Shown here: piece after piece, positions 1 to 7,774 of the stretch | Layout of the letters: each line of letters opens with the position of its first letter | How positions within the stretch are numbered: the stretch's first letter is position 1 | Assembly: GCA_001657395.1 (NCBI GenBank) | Contig: LYSY01000010.1 | Location: 184,208-234,641 of the forward strand | Direction of reading: 5' to 3' | DNA: 50,434 bases | Origin: Rhodospirillales bacterium BBD 1991-14 | GTDB lineage: Bacteria > Pseudomonadota > Alphaproteobacteria > Kiloniellales > Kiloniellaceae | Made by a program: the position numbers and the translations under genes | Notes under the pieces: model-generated | The model's database searches: none | Told to the model about the DNA's origin: nothing | What the model saw: the letters and a program-made list of their open reading frames with translations, nothing else

Positions 1-574
1 GACGCTTACGCGCCGCGGTCTTGCGAGCGGTCGTCTTCCGCGCGGTGCTCTTCCGAACGACGCGCTTCTTGGCGGCCGTCTTGCGGACCGGGCTCTTACG
101 AGCCGCAGTCTTGCGAGCGGTCGTCTTCCGCGCGGTGCTCTTCCGAACGACGCGCTTCTTGGCGGCCGTCTTGCGAGCCGGGCTCTTACGAGCCGCAGTC
201 TTGCGAGCGGTCGTCTTCCGCGCAGTGCTCTTCCGAACGACGCGCTTCTTGGCGGCCGTCTTGCGAGCCGGGCTCTTACGAGCCGTGGTCTTGCGAGCGG
301 TCGTCTTGCGGGCCGTCGTCTTCTTCACAACGCGCTTCTTGGCGGCCGTCTTGCGAGCCGGGCTCTTGCGAGCCGTGGTCTTGCGAGCGGTCGTCTTCCG
401 CGCGGTCGTACGCCGGGCCGCGGTCTTGCGGGCCGTAGTCCGCCGGGCCGTCGACTTCCGGGCAGCCGTCTTGCGAGCCGTGGTCTTACGGCGCGCAGTG
501 GTCTTCTTGGCGGCGGTCTTACGCACCGCCCTAGTACCAGACTTCCGGGAAGCCTGTTTGCTAGTGATAGCCAT
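1..574 (-). CDS. Histone H1-like Lys/Ala/Arg-rich DNA-binding protein (3' end outside window)
   Basis: The minus strand from the ATG at 574 is open to the window edge, about 191 codons. After MAITSKQASRKSG the protein is almost entirely K, R, A, T, S, V and P, built from units such as RKTAAKK, RKTTARKT and RKSPARK. This is the composition of eukaryotic H1 tails and of bacterial H1-like proteins (AlgP, Hc1, BpH1), which bind DNA non-specifically and compact the nucleoid. AGGAAAT lies just upstream as ribosome binding site. The opposite strand is also open but is hydrophobic Val/Leu/Arg repeats, an antisense shadow. No folded domain is visible. The C-terminus is missing. Confidence 0.85.
   Translation of the reverse strand, partial: MAITSKQASRKSGTRAVRKTAAKKTTARRKTTARKTAARKSTARRTTARKTAARRTTARKTTARKTTARKSPARKTAAKKRVVKKTTARKTTARKTTARKSPARKTAAKKRVVRKSTARKTTARKTAARKSPARKTAAKKRVVRKSTARKTTARKTAARKSPVRKTAAKKRVVRKSTARKTTARKTAARKR
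21..380. repeat. Four tandem 90-bp units inside the H1-like gene
   Basis: The block beginning TTGCGAGCGGTCGTCTT recurs at 21, 111, 201, 291 and begins again at 381, an exact 90-bp period (30 codons). Copies 1-3 are nearly identical; copy 4 has diverged. The period keeps the reading frame, so copy-number change would lengthen or shorten the basic tail in 30-residue steps. Confidence 0.9.
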
Positions 575-968
575 CGCTATTTCCTCGTCAAACTTTGTAA
601 ACCCAAGTGGATTTCGGCTAATGGCATGAGGTTCATATCCCCATTGCATTAATAAAATCTTACTGGAGCCGCTACGGGATAGACGGGGCACAGTAGCCAG
701 TATTCCGGACTTAGGACGAATTGAGCAGAAATCGCACGATGACTATCGCCTTCACTGGGGCCTGAAAAGGCCTGAGAAACCGCCAAAAACCAAAGGAAAC
801 CCGCGGCAGACCGGCAGAACTGAGGGCTTAGGACCCGGGAGTACAGCGGCCCGATTACTGGCGCCTCGACTTGACCGCCGATCATGGATTTCTCGGTCGT
901 TTCTTCCCTGCAATGAGAGTGGGCCGAATTGACTTATTGGCGCGGCAAAGCGGGAGATTTCCGCCGTC
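575..968. other. Intergenic region between the H1-like gene and the tRNA promoter
   Basis: Short open frames exist on both strands, but none has a convincing ribosome binding site or protein-like composition. The stretch next to 574 should carry the promoter of the H1-like gene (an AT-rich patch lies at about 645-665). I see no RNA gene or repeat here. Confidence 0.4.
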
Positions 969-997
969 TTGACAGCCTGCGGCGCCTGTCCTACACC
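969..997 (+). promoter_or_regulatory. Probable sigma-70 promoter of the tRNA-Val gene
   Basis: A perfect -35 TTGACA (969-974) is followed after 17 bp by TACACC (992-997), a modest -10. The predicted start near 1004 leaves a 5' leader of about 50 nt before the tRNA. The spacing and orientation fit the tRNA and no other gene. Confidence 0.55.
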
Positions 998-1053
998 ACG
1001 CAGCCGCCGCCGAGGGCGGGTGGCCCCGGCCAAGGGGTCAAAAATCCTCAGTC

Positions 1054-1128
1054 GGGCGATTAGCTCAGCGGGAGAGCGCTCGCTTCACACGCGAGAGGTC
1101 GCTGGTTCAATCCCAGCATCGCCCACCA
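1054..1128 (+). tRNA. tRNA-Val (anticodon CAC), CCA encoded
   Basis: Acceptor arms GGGCGAT (1054-1060) and ATCGCCC (1118-1124) pair fully, followed by discriminator A and encoded CCA. The D arm contains TAGCTCAGCGGGAGAGC. The anticodon stem CTCGC/GCGAG (1079-1083/1091-1095) holds the loop TTCACAC with anticodon CAC at 1086-1088, reading GUG. The T arm has GGTTCAATCC. It is complete. It lies beside a convergent polysaccharide gene pair, and tRNA 3' ends are common integration sites, but I found no second copy of its 3' end in the window. Confidence 0.97.
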
Positions 1129-1180
1129 TCATCTTGCCTCTTCCCCGGTTGACGACCCGATCGATCGGCACAATTGGTCG

Positions 1181-2323
1181 TCAGGCCCTGCTCCACATAC
1201 TGCTGTAGGCGCGGATGAGCTCGTCTTCTTCCTGCTGCCAATTGAAGAGTTCGACGACCGCCATGCGGCCGCGGCGTCCCATCTCAGCGGCTTCTTGTGG
1301 ATTATCCAGAAGGTAGCGAATTGCCTTTGCGATCTCCTCCGCATCCAAAGGATCGACGAGAATTCCGCAGCGGTATGGCTCGACGACCTCTCGCCAGTGG
1401 GGAAAGTCGGAGGCAATCACCGGCAAGCCCGCCGCCATGTACTCGTAAAGCTTGTTCGGGCGGATCTTCAGGTAATTGTTTGTCGGGTGGAGTAACACCA
1501 GGCCGGCTCTTGCCTGATCCAGTTCATGCGCAAGTGCTGCACCACTCAGCCAGCCGAGATACTTTGACCTTCCGGCACCGTCATGGCGGCGCAGTTCAGC
1601 CTCATCGGCCTCGCTTAAACTCCCAGCCAGGTGAAGTTCGGCGTCGGCAACGCCCTCAAGCCTTGCCATGGCCTCCACCATGGAAAACAGACCGCGCTGG
1701 CGCGTGAGATCACCGTGATAGATGACCACGGGCGGGCGGTCCGCCATAGCAGTCGAGTTGCTGAGATGAAAGTCGGATGGGATCGGGAAGTTGCGAACGA
1801 CGACTATCCGTGCCTTCTCGAACTGCTCCTCCAAGGTATCGTGAGCAATGACGGTCAAAGAGGCATTGTTGGCCAAAAAAGCCTCGCAGCTCCGCCATAT
1901 CCTTGAAAACAAAGGCCTCACGAGACGGGGGATCCAGTCCCGATCCAGGATGACCATCGCGTAGGCTTCGTGCGCATCATACACGACCCGCCGCCCTAGA
2001 AGCCTCAGGACCAATCCGAGCAAAATGAGTTCAGGGTCATGTACATGATAGACGTCGTAGCGTTTACGAACGCAAAACCAAATCAGCCATGGAAGGCGAA
2101 CGAGAAAGCGGTGGGCCCGAGACGATGGAAGGTCGTACTCGATGTATTCCAAGTCGGCCGGGAGCTCCGCCCCCTCCGCACGCTTTAGCGCCAGGATGGT
2201 GACCTTGTAGCCGCCGCGCAACAGGCTGGCCGCTTCTTTCCTGGTAATGCGACCGTCGGAGACCCGATGCGCGGACGACACATGAATGACTGATCTACGG
2301 CCGCTCCTATGGGAAGCGCTCAT
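1181..2323 (-). CDS. Glycosyltransferase family 4 (GT-B fold)
   Basis: This 380-residue protein transfers a sugar from a nucleotide-sugar donor to a growing surface polysaccharide at the cytoplasmic face of the membrane. The N-terminal half carries a GT4 acceptor domain (VIHVSSAHRVSDGRITRKEA; YDVYHVHDPEL). The C-terminal half carries the donor-binding domain, with NKLYEYMAAGLPVIASDFP and GILVDPLDAEEIAKAI. I chose the ATG at 2323 (MSASHRSG) over an upstream in-frame start because it leaves only a 17-bp overlap with the preceding O-antigen ligase frame, as expected for translational coupling. G+C is visibly lower than in neighbouring operons. Donor and acceptor cannot be told from sequence. Confidence 0.85.
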   Translation of the reverse strand: MSASHRSGRRSVIHVSSAHRVSDGRITRKEAASLLRGGYKVTILALKRAEGAELPADLEYIEYDLPSSRAHRFLVRLPWLIWFCVRKRYDVYHVHDPELILLGLVLRLLGRRVVYDAHEAYAMVILDRDWIPRLVRPLFSRIWRSCEAFLANNASLTVIAHDTLEEQFEKARIVVVRNFPIPSDFHLSNSTAMADRPPVVIYHGDLTRQRGLFSMVEAMARLEGVADAELHLAGSLSEADEAELRRHDGAGRSKYLGWLSGAALAHELDQARAGLVLLHPTNNYLKIRPNKLYEYMAAGLPVIASDFPHWREVVEPYRCGILVDPLDAEEIAKAIRYLLDNPQEAAEMGRRGRMAVVELFNWQQEEDELIRAYSSMWSRA

Positions 2324-3053
2324 TTGGCTCGGCGTGCCTTTCACTCTGCGCCGCCGAACTCTGAGATCGACTTCCCATAACGATAGAAACTGAAACGGCA
2401 AGAAAGGCCCAAAACGGGCGGTTATCGTTGACGTCTCCGCTCACAAGGGAGCAGGAAAACCAGTAAACAAAACCGGCAAAAACGACTCCCTCATGGAGAT
2501 TGAGGCGGCGATACAATCTCTTGTAGAGGGATACCCAGAGCCAGGCTACAAGACAAGCGAAAATGGCTCCTGCAAGCCAACCAGCCTCCAGGGCGATCTC
2601 CAGGACAATGTTGTGGGGATAGAGGGCCAACTTCGCGTTGGCATGAAGGGCATCATGATAGACCTGAACCACCTCGGTGAACCTGCCCCAGCCAACACCG
2701 AAAGAATGCTCTGGTATCTGTTGCCAAGCCCCTTCCCACAGGGCGAGCCGCGTTAGTTCCGTGTCGCCCAGTTCGCCCGTCGCAATTCGCATCACACGCT
2801 GCCCAAGCCGGTGACCTTCCGCCGCCAGCCAAGCCAAAACGATTGTACCAACGACCACGAGCAGACCAGTCGTGAGCCAGGCCCGACGTCCTTCGACGGA
2901 GCGGAGTTTGAGAGCAGAGGCCGACAACACAGCCGCGCATGCGAGCGCCAGTAAAGGTCCTCTGGAGCCGGACAAAAGGAGACCGGTGAGAGCCAGCGCG
3001 ACCAGCAGAATCATCTGCCAAGAAGTCAGTCTTCCAAACCAGTAGAGAACCAA
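2307..3053 (-). pseudogene. O-antigen ligase/polymerase family protein, C-terminal part (frameshifted)
   Basis: This frame carries the Wzy_C/O-antigen ligase signature SGSRGPLLAL followed by further membrane segments (for example AWLTTGLLVVVGTIVLAWLA) and the large periplasmic loop typical of the family (GVGWGRFTEVVQVYHDALH, then PHNIVLEIALEAG). It has no good start of its own: the first possible codon is a TTG at 3053 inside the T-run shared with the upstream frame. Joined to the N-terminal part it gives about 420 residues, the normal length for WaaL/Wzy-like proteins, which ligate or polymerise O-antigen in the inner membrane. The stop overlaps the GT4 start. It may be a real lesion, a phase-variable state or a sequencing error. 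Confidence 0.75.
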
Positions 3054-3547
3054 AAAAACAACGCCGCAAATCCGCTCGCCCGCCCGACCAGAATCGGATT
3101 GACATTAAAGGCTGATGCGCGAGGACCGGTACCGCTGCTGCCCATGCCGGCAACCGCGAAGGCCGCCATGATCACGCCCAAGGCGGCGACGGCTGCCGCG
3201 AAGAACAGCCTGTCACGATCATCCCGGAGGAGAAGCAGAGGGGCAAACGCCGCAAGTGCGGTCAAGCTAAACAGCCGAAGGCTTTTCTGCGCCGCGTAAC
3301 TCCCGAACTCGATCGGCCAGCGCATGCCAAGCAAAAGAACGGCGAAGACGCAGATCATGAGAATGGTCCCGGGCGGCACTTTCGGGTCCTGAAGGAACGT
3401 CCAGGCCAGCAGGAGACCGGTCAGCCCGGCAAACAGCAGCGTGATGTCGACAGGCATAGCCTGAAGGACGTCCGCCGCTTTGTAGTAACCGGCAAACACA
3501 AAGAGGAACAGAACAAGGGCCTTGGGTCGCAACCAAGACAGGGTCAT
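3026..3547 (-). pseudogene. O-antigen ligase/polymerase family protein, N-terminal part (frameshifted)
   Basis: The ATG at 3547 opens 173 residues with about four hydrophobic helices (LVLFLFVFAGYY, ITLLFAGLTGLLLAW, ILMICVFAVLLLGM, LFFAAAVAALGVIMAAFAV) and the motif NPILVGRASGFAALFFW. The frame ends soon after a run of seven T on the coding strand (plus positions 3052-3058). One extra T there would join it smoothly to the downstream frame: FAALFF followed by LVLYWFGRL. The two frames overlap by 28 bp. Together they encode the multi-pass membrane enzyme that works with the GT4 gene downstream. Confidence 0.75.
3052..3058 (-). other. T7 homopolymer at the frameshift point of the O-antigen ligase gene
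   Basis: Reading the minus strand in the upstream frame gives TTG-TTT-TTT-TGG. A single added T, or a -1 slip on the last TTT, restores the long frame. The arrangement is not the canonical X-XXY-YYZ heptamer because the frame splits the run as TTT-TTT-T. Confidence 0.7.
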
Positions 3548-3885
3548 CGCCTGATCTCGCGGCTACAGTCACGGGTTCCTGGTCGGGACGGCATAGGCGG
3601 ATTGGCGGCGGCTGGCCCGTTGGTCGAGTGATGCGGAGGGATTGGATACTCTGCTCCGCCACGTCCCCCTCTATCACAACTCGAGGCCCTCTGGCGAGAA
3701 AGCAATGCCCCGGCCGCTCAGAGAGCCGATGGGTGGTCCGGAAGCTCAGCGAAACCGGTGAGATCGCCTATGCGCCGAAGGTCGGCCACTCAGAATCCTG
3801 AATCCTGTGCGTTTAGCCACAGCGCCGCTGTCCCCAGCGCGCGAAGATACGGACGCGCCGTTGTGACTGTGGGAAGTGGGAGAGC
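3548..3885. other. Divergent intergenic region, no gene seen
   Basis: This region separates the O-antigen ligase start (minus) from the membrane protein start (plus) and must hold both promoters. Open frames on either strand look random. I saw no strong hairpin, terminator or repeat beyond a short GAATCCTGAATCCTG duplication near 3790. Confidence 0.4.
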
Positions 3886-4599
3886 ATGGCTGGCGAAGCA
3901 ACACGGAAATCGGCTGAGGGCTACGTCCTTGGCCGTCTGGTGCTGGATTACATCCGGGCCTTCATGTGGCCCCTGGTCGCCCTCGTGGTGGTCCTGGTCT
4001 ACCAGAACGACGTCCGGACCCTTGTCTTCGAGCGTGAAATCGACGTCTTCGGGGTGAGGATCGGCGCCAAGGTCGAACAGATCGAGTCCCAGGCCCTGGC
4101 GGAGATCGCCGATGTCCGGATTCTGCTGGAAGCCCAGCAGTCCAGCGGCGACAATGCCGGCAACCCGGAGATCGCCCGCGACATCGAGGCCAAGCTCGAG
4201 ACCCTGGAACGCAATCTTTCCCGGGAAATCGCGGAGGTCCAGAGCGTGCAGCAGACACGCCGCCCCTCCCCGGCGCCCGAGCGGGCAGCGCCGCCGCCCG
4301 CGGCCGCGGTGAACGACACCGCCCTGGCCGCCGCTGCGGAGCGCAGAGGATTTGAAGCCCTCGTCGCCCACGACATCGCCGCTGCGATCACCGCCTTCGA
4401 CGAGGCCAGGCGGGTTCTGCCGACCTATCGCAACGTCGCGGAAATCGGCAACGCCCTGCGCCGCTGGGAGGACCGGCTGAAAGACCCGGAAAGCCCCATG
4501 TGGGCCCAGCTCTACCGGGAGATCCTGACCCGTTACTCCTGGGGACTGCCGGAAGATCTACGCACAGTCATCCGCAGGGGCGCGAAGCAGGCGTATTGA
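3886..4599 (+). CDS. Membrane-anchored coiled-coil protein of unknown function
   Basis: I do not recognise a family. The 237-residue product has one N-terminal membrane segment at about residues 25-40 (AFMWPLVALVVVLVY). A charged helical stretch follows at about 60-125 with heptad-like spacing, containing SQALAEIADVRILLE and AKLETLERNLSREIAEV, so a coiled coil is likely. A Pro/Ala linker (PSPAPERAAPPPAAA) then leads to a C-terminal helical domain, with FEALVAHDIAAAITAFDEAR resembling a single TPR-like helix pair. Start ATG 3886 follows GGGAG. The gene stands alone, convergent with the ArsR gene. A scaffold role in the inner membrane is only a guess. Confidence 0.7.
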   Translation: MAGEATRKSAEGYVLGRLVLDYIRAFMWPLVALVVVLVYQNDVRTLVFEREIDVFGVRIGAKVEQIESQALAEIADVRILLEAQQSSGDNAGNPEIARDIEAKLETLERNLSREIAEVQSVQQTRRPSPAPERAAPPPAAAVNDTALAAAAERRGFEALVAHDIAAAITAFDEARRVLPTYRNVAEIGNALRRWEDRLKDPESPMWAQLYREILTRYSWGLPEDLRTVIRRGAKQAY

Positions 4600-4653
4600 A
4601 GGGGCAGCCCGAAGCTGTCGGAGGCCGCGGGTCGGTGCTGCAGCGGGGAAACG

Positions 4654-4959
4654 CTATCGCGCTGTGGCCTTGCGCCGGCTTTCCCGCTTCAGCGGCCGCG
4701 ACACCGGGCAGACCTCCTGCACAAAGCCGTTCAAGGTGTTCACCAGGTTTTCCTCCACCAAGCGGTAGTGGATAAACTGGCCGCGCTTCTCGCCGACGAT
4801 CAGACCGGCGTTCTCCAGGATCGAGAGATGCTTGGAAACCGAGGGCTTGGAGATGTCGAAGCGGCCGGCAATCTCCCCCGCCGTCAGCTCCGAGGCGGAG
4901 AGATAGGCCAGGATCTTGCGCCGGACCGTCGACGATAAAGCCTGAAAAACCTTGTCCAA
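4654..4959 (-). CDS. ArsR/SdpR-type winged-helix transcriptional repressor
   Basis: This 101-residue protein is a compact ArsR-family winged helix: VFQALSSTVRRKILAYLS, then the recognition helices of IAGRFDISKPSVSKHLSILE and the wing GLIVGEKRGQFIHYRLVEEN. It has no ELCVCDL-type metal site; the only cysteine is in the C-terminal CPVSRP, so metal sensing is not supported. Autorepressors of the SdpR type have this plan. Translation starts at TTG 4959 behind AGAGGG; an in-frame TAA lies upstream, so no longer start exists. It is divergent from the KefB-like gene, with an inverted repeat in between, which suggests control of itself and perhaps of that transporter. Confidence 0.85.
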   Translation of the reverse strand: MDKVFQALSSTVRRKILAYLSASELTAGEIAGRFDISKPSVSKHLSILENAGLIVGEKRGQFIHYRLVEENLVNTLNGFVQEVCPVSRPLKRESRRKATAR

Positions 4960-4991
4960 GAGTCGCCCTCTTTCTTAATGGTTTAGCTTTC

Positions 4992-5008
4992 TATCTAATC
5001 GATAGATA
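4992..5008. promoter_or_regulatory. Candidate ArsR-family operator (TATCTA-N5-TAGATA)
   Basis: A perfect 6-5-6 inverted repeat sits in an AT-rich patch 33 bp upstream of the ArsR start codon, within the likely promoter. ArsR-family dimers bind palindromes of this type. The assignment to this particular repressor is inference. Confidence 0.5.
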
Positions 5009-5241
5009 TAGCGGCTCGACCGCCGCGAAACAAGGGCTGCCCAGGCCGAGACCGGAAAGCCCAGACCACGCTCCCGGCCCTGGCAACCGGAAGCGCACGG
5101 CGTGCAGGCCTCAAGAATGTGACGGCGGAGCGCCGCCGCTTTATGATCCGCTGCGTGTTGCATCGGCTGGGCGGGGAAACCGGCAACGCAGGTCCTTCGC
5201 CTACGAACAATAGAAATCAGTGAAAGAGGCGGAGCGGGTTC

Positions 5242-7023
5242 TTGGCAATTCTTTCTCAAGCAGCGGTCTTTCTGGGAGCAGCGGTCGTCGCCGTGCCGCT
5301 GTCAAAGCGCCTCGGCTTCGGCGCGATCCTCGGCTACCTCGCCGCGGGACTGGCGATCGGCCCCGGCGGCTTCGCCCTGATTTCGGAGGTCGATGCAGTT
5401 CTCCATTTCGCGGAGTTCGGCGTCGTCCTCCTGCTCTTCGTGATCGGGTTGGAACTGCAACCGAGCCGCCTTTGGGCCATGCGCAAGTCGGTCTTCGGCC
5501 TCGGCATGGCGCAGGTTCTCGTGACCGCGGTCCCGCTGGGCATTGCCGCCCTGCTCTACGGCCAGCGCTTCGAGACCGCGGTCATCATCGGTCTCAGCCT
5601 CGCCCTCTCGTCCACCGCCTTCGCACTGCAAAGCCTGGCAGAGAAGAACGAGCTGACCACACGCCACGGCCGCTCGGCGTTTTCGATCCTGCTGTTCCAG
5701 GATCTGGCCGTGATCCCGCTGCTTGCCCTCATCCCGCTGCTCGCGCCCGGCGATGCCGGGGACGAGAGCGCCGGCGGATGGATCGACGCCGTCATCGTCA
5801 TTGCAGTCCTGGTCGCCATTGTCGTGGGCGGGCGCTACCTGCTGCGCTATGCCCTGAGGATCGTCGCCGTCACCAAGGTGCGGGAGATCTTCACAGCCAT
5901 GGCGCTGCTGACGGTGACCGGCACGGCCCTGGCGGTCGAAGCGGTCGGCCTGTCGATGGCCCTGGGGGCCTTCCTGGCCGGCGTTCTGCTGGCCGATTCC
6001 GAATACCGTCACGCGCTGGAAGCCGACATCGAGCCTTTCAAAGGCCTGCTGCTCGGCCTCTTCTTCATCGCCGTCGGCATGTCCTTGAACATCGCGCTGA
6101 TCGCCGAGCGGCCCTTCGAGATCGTCGGCTGGGTGATCTTCCTGATGACGACCAAGGCCGTCGTCCTGATGCTGCTCGGCCGCATGACAGGCCTCAGCTG
6201 GTCTTCGTCGCGCAACCTGGCCGCGGCCATCTCCCAGGGCGGCGAGTTCGCCTTCGTGATCTTCGGCATCGCCGTCGCCGCACAGCTGATGGACGGCGGA
6301 CTCTCCGACCTGCTGATCGTCGTAGTTACGCTCTCCATGGCGGCAACGCCGCTGCTTGCAGCCGCCAACAACCGCCTCTTCATGCGGCGCAGCAGTGGCG
6401 GCGGCGAAGGCCCGGCCGAACCGGAGCCGCTCGAGGAGAACCAGGTGATCATCGCCGGCTTCGGGCGCTTCGGGCAGATCGTCGCGCGCATCCTGAGAGC
6501 CCGCAAGATCGGTTTCACCGCCCTGGACGCCAGCGCCGAACAGGTCGACTTCGTCAAGCGCTTCGGCAGCAAGATCTACTACGGCGACGCTTCGCGGCTG
6601 GACCTTCTGCGCGCGGCCCAGGCGGACAAGGCAGAGATCTTCGTGCTCGCCATCGACGATGTCGAGGCCTCTCTGCGCACCGCGGAGACGGTGGCCGAGA
6701 ACTTCCCGAACCTGACGATCTACGCCCGGGCGCGGAACCGCAAGCACGCCCACCGGCTGATGGACCTGGGGGTGAAGATCATCCGCCGCGAGACGCTGCA
6801 CGCGAGCCTGGATCTCTCGCAGGCGGTGCTGCGCGGCCTCGGCCTCTCCCAGCGCGAGGCCGAGCGGACGGTGAAGACCTTCCAGGACCACGACGAACGG
6901 CGTTTGCTGATGCAGCACGCCGAACACAACGATGAGGAAAAGATGATCTACCTGGCGAAGGAAGCGGCCGAAGAGCTGGAAGAGCTCTTCGAGGAAGACC
7001 GCAAGGCAGAGGCGGCAGACTAG
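5242..7023 (+). CDS. KefB/KefC-type monovalent cation:proton antiporter (CPA2) with TrkA-N domain
   Basis: A 593-residue inner-membrane protein that exchanges K+ (or Na+) for protons. The first ~380 residues form a Na+/H+-exchanger-type membrane domain with many helices (LGFGAILGYLAAGLAIGP, FGVVLLLFVIGLEL, LSLALSSTAFALQ, FQDLAVIPLL). A cytosolic NAD-binding TrkA-N domain begins near residue 400, with the Rossmann motif GFGRFGQ and GDASRLDLLRAAQADKAE. The C-terminus is acidic and helical (KEAAEELEELFEEDRK). Translation starts at TTG 5242 behind GGAGCGGG; an in-frame TGA at 5221 rules out a longer protein. In Kef systems glutathione adducts gate the channel, but no ancillary kefF/kefG gene is adjacent. 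It is followed after 28 bp by the thioesterase gene. Confidence 0.93.
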   Translation: MAILSQAAVFLGAAVVAVPLSKRLGFGAILGYLAAGLAIGPGGFALISEVDAVLHFAEFGVVLLLFVIGLELQPSRLWAMRKSVFGLGMAQVLVTAVPLGIAALLYGQRFETAVIIGLSLALSSTAFALQSLAEKNELTTRHGRSAFSILLFQDLAVIPLLALIPLLAPGDAGDESAGGWIDAVIVIAVLVAIVVGGRYLLRYALRIVAVTKVREIFTAMALLTVTGTALAVEAVGLSMALGAFLAGVLLADSEYRHALEADIEPFKGLLLGLFFIAVGMSLNIALIAERPFEIVGWVIFLMTTKAVVLMLLGRMTGLSWSSSRNLAAAISQGGEFAFVIFGIAVAAQLMDGGLSDLLIVVVTLSMAATPLLAAANNRLFMRRSSGGGEGPAEPEPLEENQVIIAGFGRFGQIVARILRARKIGFTALDASAEQVDFVKRFGSKIYYGDASRLDLLRAAQADKAEIFVLAIDDVEASLRTAETVAENFPNLTIYARARNRKHAHRLMDLGVKIIRRETLHASLDLSQAVLRGLGLSQREAERTVKTFQDHDERRLLMQHAEHNDEEKMIYLAKEAAEELEELFEEDRKAEAAD

Positions 7024-7051
7024 CAATGATCACCAGAGCAGCATTGACCCT

Positions 7052-7537
7052 ATGAACGATCAGACGCAAACGCAGCCGGCGCTGGTTCCCCTCGACACGG
7101 TTCGGACAATCAGCGGCCTTGCCTTGCTTCAAGGCATGATGGAGGGCGACTACCCACCGCCGCCGATGGCCGAGACCCTGGACTTCCACCTGCACTCGGT
7201 CGCGCACGGGCGGGTGGTCTTTCGGGGCCGTCTCGCCGGCCGCTTCTACAACCCGCTGGGGACCGTCCACGGCGGCTATTCCGCCACCCTGTTGGACTCG
7301 GCCATGGCCTGCGCTGTGCACAGCACGCTGGAGCCGGGTGAGATCTACACCACCATGGAATTCAAGGTGCAGCTGGTGCGCGCCTTGACCGAAGAGGTCG
7401 GCAGCGTTCTGGCAACGGGCAAGGTGGTGCATCGCGGGCGGCGCTCGGCCACGGCGGAAGCGAAGCTGACCTCCGAGGACGGCAAGCTGTTCGCCCACGG
7501 AACCACCACCTGCATGATCATGCCGATCACGCAGTGA
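7052..7537 (+). CDS. PaaI-type hotdog-fold thioesterase
   Basis: This 161-residue cytoplasmic enzyme should hydrolyse small acyl- or aryl-CoA thioesters. The hotdog signature GTVHGGYSATLLDSAMACAV sits at about residues 70-90, where PaaI-family enzymes keep the HGG loop and the acidic residue of the active site. It is followed by YTTMEFKVQLVRALT and the strand VVHRGRRSATAEAKL. The gene follows the KefB-like gene closely, so co-transcription is likely, but a shared function is not obvious. The ribosome binding site is weak. The substrate is not predictable. Confidence 0.88.
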   Translation: MNDQTQTQPALVPLDTVRTISGLALLQGMMEGDYPPPPMAETLDFHLHSVAHGRVVFRGRLAGRFYNPLGTVHGGYSATLLDSAMACAVHSTLEPGEIYTTMEFKVQLVRALTEEVGSVLATGKVVHRGRRSATAEAKLTSEDGKLFAHGTTTCMIMPITQ

Positions 7538-7543
7538 TCCGCT

Positions 7544-7732
7544 CTAGGCCGACCTGGACGTCCTGTAGCGCGTTGCGGAGGCGTTGTTGTTGTGTGCAGA
7601 AGGCGGGTTTGAGGCGCCGGAGACAAGCGGTCCGCCACGCCGGTAGGCGCCGCCGCCACGGTCCCGCAGGACCTCTTTGAGGCTGCGCAGCGGACGCTGG
7701 AGGTATGGGCTGACAGGCTTTGACTGCTTCAT
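7544..7732 (-). CDS. Small hypothetical protein (62 aa)
   Basis: The ATG at 7732 is preceded by GGAG at good spacing and opens 62 codons beginning MKQSKPVSPYLQRPLRSLKE, then VLRDRGGGAYRRGG. The first 25 residues look like a conserved amphipathic segment; the rest is low-complexity (Ser/Asn/Arg). It fits exactly between the stops of its neighbours and precedes the thioesterase stop on the opposite strand. I do not recognise a named family. It may be co-transcribed with the zinc-ribbon gene upstream, 42 bp away. The evidence is the start signal and fit, not homology. Confidence 0.45.
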   Translation of the reverse strand: MKQSKPVSPYLQRPLRSLKEVLRDRGGGAYRRGGPLVSGASNPPSAHNNNASATRYRTSRSA

Positions 7733-7774
7733 GACTCCATCTACGGCAGTAAGGTCCTGGCGGTTTCGCAATCC

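Noticed and set aside
21-629. Long plus-strand open frame of Val/Leu/Arg/Ala repeats
   Set aside because: It is the antisense of the Lys-rich H1-like gene; the minus strand has the ribosome binding site and a recognised composition.
3052-3058. Canonical -1 ribosomal frameshift heptamer in the O-antigen ligase gene
   Set aside because: The run is read TTT-TTT-T, so the X-XXY-YYZ register is wrong; simple indel or transcriptional slippage is more likely.
4654-4959. Metal-sensing ArsR/SmtB repressor
   Set aside because: No ELCxC motif or other paired metal ligands; only one cysteine is present.
5302-7026. Long open frames on both strands opposite the KefB-like gene
   Set aside because: Composition is random-like (Gln/Asp/Glu/His-rich), a common shadow of a high-G+C gene; the antiporter frame has clear helices and a Rossmann motif.
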